Of a stretch of DNA of 12,120 bases, positions 1-5,538 are shown piece by piece. The DNA comes from Candidatus Zixiibacteriota bacterium (GTDB lineage: Bacteria; Zixibacteria; MSB-5A5; SM1-73): assembly GCA_020341875.1 (NCBI GenBank), contig CP070839.1:2122091-2134210 (forward strand), in the 5' to 3' direction. Within the stretch, counting starts at the first letter, position 1. Each line of letters opens with the position of its first letter. Under the pieces are notes generated by a model. That model searched no databases. It was not told the DNA's origin and saw only the letters and a program-made list of their open reading frames with translations. The translations under genes were made by a program, and so were the position numbers.

Positions 1-2
1 GC

Positions 3-329
3 TTGCTCTCCCGTGCGAACGAAAGACTCAGGGAGAGAATAGAGTCCTCGGGTTCGGGCGAAGACCTTCGGAAAATCCAGACGGGAGCCCGGGCATGGCT
101 TTCGAACCTAAGTTACCAGATCAACAATCCCCTGACCTCAATCCGCGGTTCGGCCGAGCTTCTGAAGATGAAGGAACCCGGCCTGAGCCAGGACGCCCTC
201 AGATACCTGGGAAACATCGAGAACGGTGTAGAGCGAATTAAGGGACGCTTCCAGGAGTTCTTGAGTTCGGCCCTGGAAGAGAGGGAATCCAAGTCAGATC
301 GGCCCAAAGAGCACGCGGTTCACGGATAA
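3..329 (+). CDS. C-terminal part of a degenerate histidine-kinase-like protein (5' partial)
   Basis: The reading frame is open to the left edge of the window, so this is probably the end of a longer gene; the TTG at 3 is only the first possible start visible. What remains is about 108 residues. A charged, coiled-coil-like helix (residues 1-30) leads into a segment, LSNLSYQINNPLTSIRGSAE (33-52), that matches the H-box of the HisKA dimerisation/phosphoacceptor domain, whose usual core is HEINNPLT. Here the phospho-accepting His is Tyr38 (TAC, 114-116) and the following Glu is Gln39. A second helix (about 64-93) matches the other half of the HisKA hairpin. The protein then ends in a short charged tail with no HATPase domain. 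Seen: H-box homology and loss of the His. Known: HisKA without His cannot autophosphorylate. Inferred: a regulatory or dimerisation remnant of a sensor protein rather than an active kinase. Confidence 0.6.
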   Translation: MLSRANERLRERIESSGSGEDLRKIQTGARAWLSNLSYQINNPLTSIRGSAELLKMKEPGLSQDALRYLGNIENGVERIKGRFQEFLSSALEERESKSDRPKEHAVHG

Positions 330-525
330 TGCCGGCTCGTCTCCGTTTTGCCTTGGAGGCCTAAGTTAAAAGATTTCAGTTGCAGGCTGTGGGCTTCTCT
401 ATTGACTTCTGACATTCGGTTTCTTTGGAATCGATCATTCTGCTTTGAAGGGGATACTGTCGGTTCTTCCTTAAGCATGCATCCTGTTCTCTCTTCTTGC
501 GCGTTCTGCCGTCCGGCGGACCTGC

Positions 526-556
526 CCGCCTGATACAGGTGGTAGGTTTTCTTCTG
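526..556 (+). terminator. Candidate Rho-independent terminator
   Basis: A hairpin CCGCCTG-ata-CAGGTGG (526-542, seven pairs including one G-U) is followed three bases later by the T-rich run TTTTCTTCT. It lies about 200 bp after the stop of the upstream gene and before the pepA promoter, so it would separate the two transcription units. The long distance from the stop codon and the interrupted T tract lower confidence. The rest of 330-560 shows no convincing gene. Confidence 0.4.
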
Positions 557-575
557 CATTATCCCTCTTTTCTAC

Positions 576-604
576 TTGCACGATTCAGGGTTTTCGAGTA
601 TAGT
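576..604 (+). promoter_or_regulatory. Sigma70-type promoter of pepA
   Basis: TTGCAC (576-581) and TATAGT (599-604) are separated by exactly 17 bp, matching the housekeeping -35/-10 consensus at 4 of 6 and 5 of 6 positions. Transcription would start near 611, giving a 5' leader of about 50 nt before the pepA start at 661. Confidence 0.65.
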
Positions 605-660
605 ATGGGTCGGGAATGAAATTCGAATCCAAGTTTGCGTTTTGTTGAAAGGAGCCTGTC

Positions 661-2166
661 ATGCAGATAGAAGTGAAGCAGGGAAGAGTCGAGTTGGCAG
701 AAGACGAGGCCCTTCTCCTGACCAGTTTTGAGGGGGTCAAAAGGTTCGTCGGCCCTTTCAAGACCATTGAGGGGATGCTCTCCGGAGGATTGAGCCACCT
801 GTTTGAAGCCGGTGATTTTACCGGAAAAGAGGGACAGACTGCAGTCCTGTATCCCGGGGAGAAACTGAGGTTCGGCAAGATCATTCTAGTGGGCTTGGGT
901 AGAAGAGACCGGATCACTGTCGAGGGAGTTCGCCGGGCATTCGGTTTCGCCGGAAGAAAGATCAGGGAGTTGAAGCTCAAGAGCCTTTCGGTGCAGGCGT
1001 TCGAGTCGGGTCTTGCCGGGGTAAAACTGACAGAATCCTCACAGGCAATGGTTGAAGGAATGTTTCTCTCCCACTACAGGCTTGACCGTTACAAAACAGG
1101 CGCCGAGAAGGAGTCGGTCCAGCTGCAGAAGATCACCTTCTGGAAGGAGAGGCGAAAAGGTGTGGGGGAGGTTAGGAGAGGCGTCACCGACGGCGAGATA
1201 TCTGCCTGGGCAACCAGCCTTTCCCGCGATCTGGCCAACCGACCGGGCAATTATCTCACACCTACACGCCTGGCTGACGAAGCCACCAGACTCGCCCGTG
1301 AGAACAAGCTGAAATGCACGGTCCTGTCCGAGTCGCAAGTAAGGAAACTGAAGATGAACACCTTTCTGGCCGTGGCCTCGGGGAGCAAGGAGCCTGCCAA
1401 GCTCATCGTCCTGGAGTACCTTCCCTCGCGCAAAAGAGCGGGTACCCTGGCTCTGGTAGGGAAGGGGATAACCTTTGATGCCGGAGGGCTGTCGCTGAAA
1501 AGCACCGAGGGCATGCTGGAGATGAAAACGGATATGACCGGTGGCGCCGTCGTTCTCGCCACGGTCGCGGCTTGCGCTAAGATGAAGTTGCCCGTTCATG
1601 TGATCGGAGTAGTTCCGGCCACCGAGAACCTTCCTTCCGGCACAGCTCTGAAGGTGGGAGACATCATAACCTCGCATTCGGGGAAGACCGTCGAAGTTCT
1701 AAACACGGATGCGGAAGGACGCTTGATCCTGGCGGATGGATTGTCGTACGCCCGCAGCTTTGAACCTGATGCCATCGTGGACGTGGCAACGTTGACCGGC
1801 ACCATCAAACTTGCCCTGGGGACCCTCTGCGCCGGTCTTTTCGGGAATAACCCGGGTTTGAAAAAGAGAATGATCCAGGCAGGTGAGGTGAGCGGTGAAC
1901 GAGTCTGGGAAATGCCTCTTTGGGACGAGTACCAAGAATTCCTGAAAAGCGATCTGGCTGACATCAAGAATGTAGGGGGAAGATTCGGAGGTTCGATCCT
2001 CGCCGCCAAGTTCCTGGAGAGTTTTGTGGGAGACATCCCCTGGCTGCATCTGGACATCGCCGGAGTCGACGTAAAAGACAAAGACGATTCCTATCACTCC
2101 AAAGGCGCGACCGGGTTCGGAGCCAGGCTTCTCTTGCAGTTTTTGAAGGATTGGAAGAAAATCTAG
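661..2166 (+). CDS. pepA: Leucyl aminopeptidase (peptidase family M17)
   Basis: Cytosolic aminopeptidase that removes N-terminal residues, preferably Leu, from peptides using two divalent metal ions; it acts in peptide turnover. The 501-residue length is normal for PepA. The N-terminal domain (about 1-165) is the variable macro-like region; the C-terminal domain (about 175-500) is catalytic. The metal ligands are all present: Lys268 and Asp273 in VGKGITFDAGG, Asp291 in KTDMTGG, and Asp350 and Glu352 in the M17 signature NTDAEGRL (348-355). The catalytic Lys280 (SLKS) and Arg354 are also intact. There is no signal peptide. The ATG at 661 is supported by AAAGGAG (648-654) six bases upstream. 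It is flanked by its own promoter and followed by hairpins, so it is probably monocistronic. Family assignment is secure; natural substrates are inferred. Confidence 0.96.
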   Translation: MQIEVKQGRVELAEDEALLLTSFEGVKRFVGPFKTIEGMLSGGLSHLFEAGDFTGKEGQTAVLYPGEKLRFGKIILVGLGRRDRITVEGVRRAFGFAGRKIRELKLKSLSVQAFESGLAGVKLTESSQAMVEGMFLSHYRLDRYKTGAEKESVQLQKITFWKERRKGVGEVRRGVTDGEISAWATSLSRDLANRPGNYLTPTRLADEATRLARENKLKCTVLSESQVRKLKMNTFLAVASGSKEPAKLIVLEYLPSRKRAGTLALVGKGITFDAGGLSLKSTEGMLEMKTDMTGGAVVLATVAACAKMKLPVHVIGVVPATENLPSGTALKVGDIITSHSGKTVEVLNTDAEGRLILADGLSYARSFEPDAIVDVATLTGTIKLALGTLCAGLFGNNPGLKKRMIQAGEVSGERVWEMPLWDEYQEFLKSDLADIKNVGGRFGGSILAAKFLESFVGDIPWLHLDIAGVDVKDKDDSYHSKGATGFGARLLLQFLKDWKKI

Positions 2167-2254
2167 CTGCTGATTCTTTCCGAGAATTCAAATCGGAAAG
2201 AGTTATCTTTTGGGGAAGTGAGTCCTGGTTCATTCTCCACGGAATGAATCCAAT

Positions 2255-2282
2255 CATCGGCCTTTCCCACACAAGGCCGATG
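2255..2282 (+). terminator. Perfect 10-bp stem-loop downstream of pepA
   Basis: CATCGGCCTT (2255-2264) and AAGGCCGATG (2273-2282) form a perfect 10-bp stem with an 8-nt loop, 88 bp after the pepA stop. There is no T tract directly after it, so it may stabilise the 3' end or act in a non-canonical way rather than as a classical intrinsic terminator. Confidence 0.4.
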
Positions 2283-2301
2283 CTTCTGACAACCGAAACC
2301 A

Positions 2302-2329
2302 GGGCGAAAGCCCAGGCCGGGCCCCTTTT
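2302..2329 (+). other. GNRA-tetraloop hairpin followed by GC-rich stretch and T4
   Basis: GGGC-gaaa-GCCC (2302-2313) is a short stem capped by a GNRA tetraloop. It is followed by a GC-rich segment ending in CCCCTTTT (2322-2329). Another small hairpin, CTACGG-cctttt-type loop-CCGTAG, lies at 2346-2362. Together with 2255-2282 these may form the transcription end region of pepA. I see no gene in 2167-2495. Confidence 0.25.
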
Positions 2330-2452
2330 CTGATTTGGGTTTGTTCTACGGCCTTTCCGTAGGGTGCCTACAAGGATACCCATCTGTTCCACTCAATCCT
2401 CATTCATGCTGGTAGTCCCACTAATAAACTGCCGCGGAACCACTTACAGAGG

Positions 2453-2495
2453 GGGGTTGCTTATGTGCAGTTATTTGGCTTCTGCGGAAAACCCC
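2453..2495. repeat. Nested inverted repeat directly upstream of a -35 box
   Basis: GGGGTT (2453-2458) pairs with AACCCC (2490-2495), and inside it GCAG (2467-2470) pairs with CTGC (2482-2485). The outer right arm touches the TTGACA at 2496. It could be a DNA operator or an RNA hairpin of an incoming transcript; no known operator family is recognised. Confidence 0.3.
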
Positions 2496-2523
2496 TTGAC
2501 AAACGGGACAATTCTTGTAGTCT
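2496..2523 (+). promoter_or_regulatory. Probable promoter of the sorting-domain gene
   Basis: A perfect -35 hexamer TTGACA lies at 2496-2501. The best -10 at acceptable spacing is TAGTCT (2518-2523, 16-bp spacer), which keeps only the key T1, A2 and T6, so the -10 assignment is weak. A second TTGACA at 2534-2539 is too close to the start codon to be used for this gene. The gene begins at 2571. Confidence 0.4.
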
Positions 2524-2570
2524 TAATAGTGATATTGACAGAAACTGACACTGCCGAAAGGAGGTAAAAC

Positions 2571-3146
2571 ATGGCTGGACGGTTCAAGATTCTTTCCAGC
2601 GTGGTCGTGCTCCTGTTGATAGTCTGGTGCGTCTTTGGGAGCAGCCATTCCCGCGCTCCGGCGTACGACATTCCCCGCCAGGTTCTGGACGGAGGAGGAG
2701 CCATGTGGCTTTCCACGGTCAGCTACAAGCTGTCCTCATCTCTGGCCCAATCCATCACCGGGTACCAAGAGGGAACCAGCTACAAGGTATATACCGGGTT
2801 CTGGAATCCCTGGGTGGTGGAGATGACGCCGGTGGAGTGGGAGGAGTTTGACTTCAGTCAACGTCCCACTCGTTTCGCCCTCCGACAGAACTACCCCAAT
2901 CCGTTCAATCCCAGCACCGTGATACAGTATGCTCTGCCCAAATCTTCTTTTGTCAAGATCGAGATTTTCAACGTTTTGGGACAAAGGGTGCGAAATCTGG
3001 TGGAAGAAGAGCAGGAACCCGGATACCAGATGATCCACTGGGATGGCAAGGATGATAGAGGGATTGACGTTAGTTCCGGAGTATACTTCTACAAGATCGA
3101 GGCAGGGGCCTTCGTGGACTGCAGGAAGATGACTCTGCTGAAATAG
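2571..3146 (+). CDS. Secreted protein with C-terminal FlgD-like (type IX-type) sorting domain
   Basis: This 191-residue protein begins with an N-terminal signal/membrane segment (hydrophobic core about 8-23, possible cleavage after APA at about 31). Residues about 37-80 form a small module (GGGAMWLSTVSYKLSSSLAQ, then GYQEGTSYKVYTGFWNPW) with the pattern 'GGG..SSYxLxxSxxQ..G..S..Y.v..GFW', seen ahead of sorting domains in FCB-group secreted proteins. Residues about 100-191 are the sorting domain: FALRQNYPNPFNPSTVIQY, then a FlgD-type Ig fold with IEIFNVLGQRVRNLV, WDGKDDRG and SGVYFYKIEAG. Known: such tails direct export or surface attachment through a type IX-type system in Bacteroidota; in other phyla the machinery is not proven. 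The start is fixed by a strong SD, AAAGGAGGT (2557-2565), 5 nt upstream. Inferred: a small surface protein. Its place before three fibre genes suggests, without proof, a shared surface role. Confidence 0.85.
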   Translation: MAGRFKILSSVVVLLLIVWCVFGSSHSRAPAYDIPRQVLDGGGAMWLSTVSYKLSSSLAQSITGYQEGTSYKVYTGFWNPWVVEMTPVEWEEFDFSQRPTRFALRQNYPNPFNPSTVIQYALPKSSFVKIEIFNVLGQRVRNLVEEEQEPGYQMIHWDGKDDRGIDVSSGVYFYKIEAGAFVDCRKMTLLK

Positions 3147-3197
3147 TGTCATCTGAGGTGTCGACTTCCAGGATCACGTTAGGTGTGCCTGAAGGCA

Positions 3198-3230
3198 GAC
3201 ACTCCAGACTGTAGATCGTTCTGGAGTGTC
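3198..3230 (+). terminator. Perfect 11-bp stem-loop after the sorting-domain gene
   Basis: GACACTCCAGA (3198-3208) and TCTGGAGTGTC (3220-3230) pair perfectly over 11 bp around an 11-nt loop, 51 bp after the stop codon at 3146. No T tract follows, so it is either a non-canonical terminator, a 3' stabiliser or a protein-binding palindrome. Confidence 0.4.
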
Positions 3231-3277
3231 ACGCTGCAACTTGACGCGGGAAGAGCTTTACGTTTTTGCTCCGTATT

Positions 3278-3298
3278 CGTCCCGCCGAGCGCGGGACG
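3278..3298. repeat. GC-rich 8-bp hairpin upstream of the first fibre gene
   Basis: CGTCCCGC (3278-3285), loop cgagc, GCGGGACG (3291-3298). A very stable short stem in the 258-bp spacer 3147-3404, which contains no gene. I found no convincing sigma70 promoter for the following gene. Confidence 0.35.
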
Positions 3299-3384
3299 CC
3301 AAATCTTAGTCAGGGGCTAGAAAGACAAAGTTCATCTCCATTGCGAGAAACCGAGACGCAGGTTAACGAGATACTATAACCATT

Positions 3385-3401
3385 AACCAATCTGGAGGGA
3401 C
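3385..3401 (+). promoter_or_regulatory. Conserved 17-nt leader/ribosome binding site shared by fibre genes
   Basis: AACCAATCTGGAGGGAC lies just before the start at 3405 and recurs identically at 5520-5536 before the ATG at 5539. The third fibre gene keeps the core GGAGGGAC (7724-7731) before 7734. The GGAGGGA part is the Shine-Dalgarno sequence. The repeat fixes the starts of the first two genes and marks the 5' edge of the duplicated unit. Confidence 0.75.
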
Positions 3402-3404
3402 AAG

Positions 3405-5312
3405 ATGAAAAAAGTCCTGTTCTTCGTGGGGCTGTATATCTTTATCCTCGGTTCGGCGAGCTTTGCCGCCGAGGTCCCCAAGACCATCAACTACCAGGGG
3501 ATGTTGACGGATGGCGCCGGCACTCCCCTGACCGGGTCACACAACCTCGCGTTCAGGATTTGGAACCATCCCACCAGCGGTTCTGTGAAGTGGTATGAGA
3601 ACCACTTTGGCGTGTCGATCGAGAACGGCCTGTTTAGCGTGGTTCTGGGAAAGGACAGCGCTATTATCTTGGACTTCGCGGAAGACTACTGGATGAGTAT
3701 CAGCGTGGGCGCTGAGACCATGCCGGAGCGCATCGAACTCAGCAGCGTGATCTATGCCCTTCGAGCCGAGACAGCCAAGCTGGCAGACAGCGCAACCGTT
3801 GCCGTATCGGCCGCAGCAGGCGGGGGATGGACCGACGATGGGTCGGTTGTCAGGCTTTCCTCAAGCTCGGATAAGGTAGGCATCGGTCTTAGCAATCCAA
3901 ACAGGAAGCTCTATGTGGCCGAGAATGCGAGCGGACTATCACTGCCGCTGAAGATCGACAACCCACACTCGACACTCAACACTGACGCTACCGGTATTCT
4001 GTTCTCGGTTGGCGGCCAAGGGAGTCACCAGTTGGACGCTAATCGGGGTAAAGGAGCGCTGGTGTATGAGTACACCGGCACCTGGAACCGAGGAGACTTC
4101 CACTTCCTGCAGGATTCAAATGCGGACAGCGCAAACCACCCCAATCTATCGGACGCAGTGATGACCATAAAGAATGATGGGACGGTGGGCATTGGAACGA
4201 GCGATCCCAACAACCTTCTCGAATTGAAGGGAAACGATGCATCGCTGGCATTAAACACCACCAGCGCGCTTTCTCAATTCCGATTTGCACAGAACGGCAC
4301 CAACAAGTGGACCATGGCATATAATTCAGGGAGTGGATATCTCTACCTCTACGATCATAGCGCCAAAGCCGGCACGCGAATAGTCTTCGAGGATGGCACA
4401 GGCGATGTCGGCGTTGGTGTCACTGACCCCAGCGCCAGGTTGCACGCCGTCGGGGGCGCTTACGGTGTGAAGGGTAAGGGAAGCACGGCAGGCGGCTACT
4501 TCGAAGACGCAGGGGGCCGTGGATTCGCCTACATTGGATATAACTCTCGCTGGCGTGGAGTTCATGCCAAGGGCGACAGCATAGGAGGTGTGTTTGGATG
4601 TGATGGCAAAAGCGGCTACGCTTATGTGGGACACCAGGAGCGCGGGATCTCAGCCTATGGAGATGCCGGCGGTGGATACTTCGAAGACATCGACGGCGGC
4701 AACTACTGCTATTCCGGTCATGACGGCTATAAGACTCACGGCAACGGCACAAACTCCTTCGTGCAAAACCATCCTCAAGACATGGGCCGCGTTATCGTCT
4801 ACTCCGCACCAGAGGGCGACGAAGTTGCGACCTACACTCGCGGTACAGCGCGCCTTGTGGGCGGTGAGGCCCGGGTGAGCTTGGGCGAAACCTTTAAGTG
4901 GGTGACCAATCCCGACGTTGGCTTGACTGCACACATCACTCCGCGTGGAGACTGCAATGGCATCTTCGTTGCATCGCTGACTACCAGCGAGATGGTGGTT
5001 AAGGAGCTGGGCGACGGCACTTCAGATGCCGCCTTTGACTACCTGGTGTATGGTCTTCGCATCGGTTTCGAAGAGATAAGCATCGTTCAGGAGAAGAACG
5101 ACGAGTCCTACATACCCTCGATGGCCGCTCACCGCGAGCGCTACAACATGCACCCGGACATGAGACAGTACAACGCGCTGGAGAGATTCAAGCGGATGAA
5201 CGCGGAGATCGGCATGCCGGTTCCGGAGATGAGCGCCTCCAAGTCGCTGCGAGACGCTATCCATGAGTTCGATCCGGCGATTGACCGAGTGCCCGGGCCA
5301 GAGGAGATGTAG
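3405..5312 (+). CDS. Large secreted tail-fibre-like protein, paralogue 1
   Basis: 635 residues. A signal peptide (1-22, ending FAA) is followed by the N-terminal module 'VPKTINYQGMLTDGAGTPLT' (about 24-135), which has predicted beta strands and the landmarks ENGLFSVVLG and DYWMSISV. Three phage-fibre-like VGIG turns follow: DKVGIGLSNPNRKLYV (157-), TVGIGTSDPNNLLEL (260-) and DVGVGVTDPSARL (334-). Residues 354-443 are three Gly/Tyr-rich repeats of 29-31 aa. The C-terminal domain begins FVQNHP (452) and contains EGDEVATYTRG (470-480), ITPRG (511-515) and FDYLVYGLRIGFEE. It ends in a charged helical tail with SLRDAIHEFDPAIDR (614-628). No S74 self-cleaving chaperone motif is recognised and there is no sorting domain. 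Known: VGIG repeats occur in trimeric beta-helical fibres. Inferred: an exported surface fibre or appendage of unknown ligand. It is a tandem paralogue of the gene at 5539. Confidence 0.85.
   Translation: MKKVLFFVGLYIFILGSASFAAEVPKTINYQGMLTDGAGTPLTGSHNLAFRIWNHPTSGSVKWYENHFGVSIENGLFSVVLGKDSAIILDFAEDYWMSISVGAETMPERIELSSVIYALRAETAKLADSATVAVSAAAGGGWTDDGSVVRLSSSSDKVGIGLSNPNRKLYVAENASGLSLPLKIDNPHSTLNTDATGILFSVGGQGSHQLDANRGKGALVYEYTGTWNRGDFHFLQDSNADSANHPNLSDAVMTIKNDGTVGIGTSDPNNLLELKGNDASLALNTTSALSQFRFAQNGTNKWTMAYNSGSGYLYLYDHSAKAGTRIVFEDGTGDVGVGVTDPSARLHAVGGAYGVKGKGSTAGGYFEDAGGRGFAYIGYNSRWRGVHAKGDSIGGVFGCDGKSGYAYVGHQERGISAYGDAGGGYFEDIDGGNYCYSGHDGYKTHGNGTNSFVQNHPQDMGRVIVYSAPEGDEVATYTRGTARLVGGEARVSLGETFKWVTNPDVGLTAHITPRGDCNGIFVASLTTSEMVVKELGDGTSDAAFDYLVYGLRIGFEEISIVQEKNDESYIPSMAAHRERYNMHPDMRQYNALERFKRMNAEIGMPVPEMSASKSLRDAIHEFDPAIDRVPGPEEM
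4464..4733 (+). repeat. Three in-frame ~30-residue coding repeats
   Basis: Inside paralogue 1, residues 354-384, 385-413 and 414-443 repeat the pattern G(V/I)xxxG...GGxFxD..G...Y.G. For example, GGYFEDAGGRGFAYIGY, GGVFGCDGKSGYAYVGH and GGGYFEDIDGGNYCYSGH align without gaps around the GGxF core. The second copy has lost the FED motif. Paralogue 2 has only one copy (its residues 434-463). Confidence 0.7.
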
Positions 5313-5332
5313 CGGGAAGGTCGGATCGGGCC

Positions 5333-5449
5333 TGACGCATTGAATACGAACTGTGCATTCTGATCAGGCATCGTGAGACGTGCCTGTTCAGACATTCATA
5401 TAAGATCATTCATCTGTGGCCAGTTTTCCCAAGCTTCGTGGAAAGGTAG
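5333..5449 (+). repeat. Duplicated intergenic segment, copy A
   Basis: This spacer after paralogue 1 aligns almost end to end with 7527-7643 after paralogue 2. Shared blocks are TGACGCA-TGAA, CAGGCA, TGCCTGTTCAG, ATTCATCTGTGG and AGTTTTCCCAAG, with only one small indel by eye before the hairpin. The copy carries a hairpin (5360-5391) and extends into the 5' part of the over-long frame before gene 2. It shows that gene and spacer were duplicated together. Confidence 0.8.
5360..5391 (+). terminator. Bulged stem-loop in spacer copy A (possible terminator or RNA element)
   Basis: The stem is CTGA-t-CAGGCA-(t)-CGT, loop gag, ACG-TGCCTG-t-TCAG: thirteen pairs with one T-T mismatch and one bulged T. 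The inner CAGGCA/TGCCTG stem and the bulge position are kept in copy B (7560-7581), where the upper stem is changed to TG/CA. No T tract follows. Confidence 0.45.
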
Positions 5450-5538
5450 GTATGCAAGTTAGAATGTTTGTCACTTCCGAAAGCCTGCGAAATTACGTGT
5501 CAAAGAACTCACAATCTTCAACCAATCTGGAGGGACGG

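Noticed and set aside
348..559. Small frames on both strands between the first gene and pepA
   Set aside because: No ribosome site, no recognisable protein pattern, and the region holds a terminator-like hairpin.
1039..2081. Several - strand frames (up to 212 codons) inside pepA
   Set aside because: They are antisense to a complete M17 peptidase with all catalytic residues; translations have no domain pattern.
2151..2567. Small + strand frames in the spacer after pepA (2151-2333 and 2364-2567)
   Set aside because: They overlap the pepA end, hairpins and the promoter at 2496, and have no ribosome site or family resemblance.
5416..5538. Extension of paralogue 2 to an upstream ATG at 5416
   Set aside because: It would place 41 residues before a normal signal peptide and cover the duplicated spacer. 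The conserved leader/SD AACCAATCTGGAGGGAC points to 5539.
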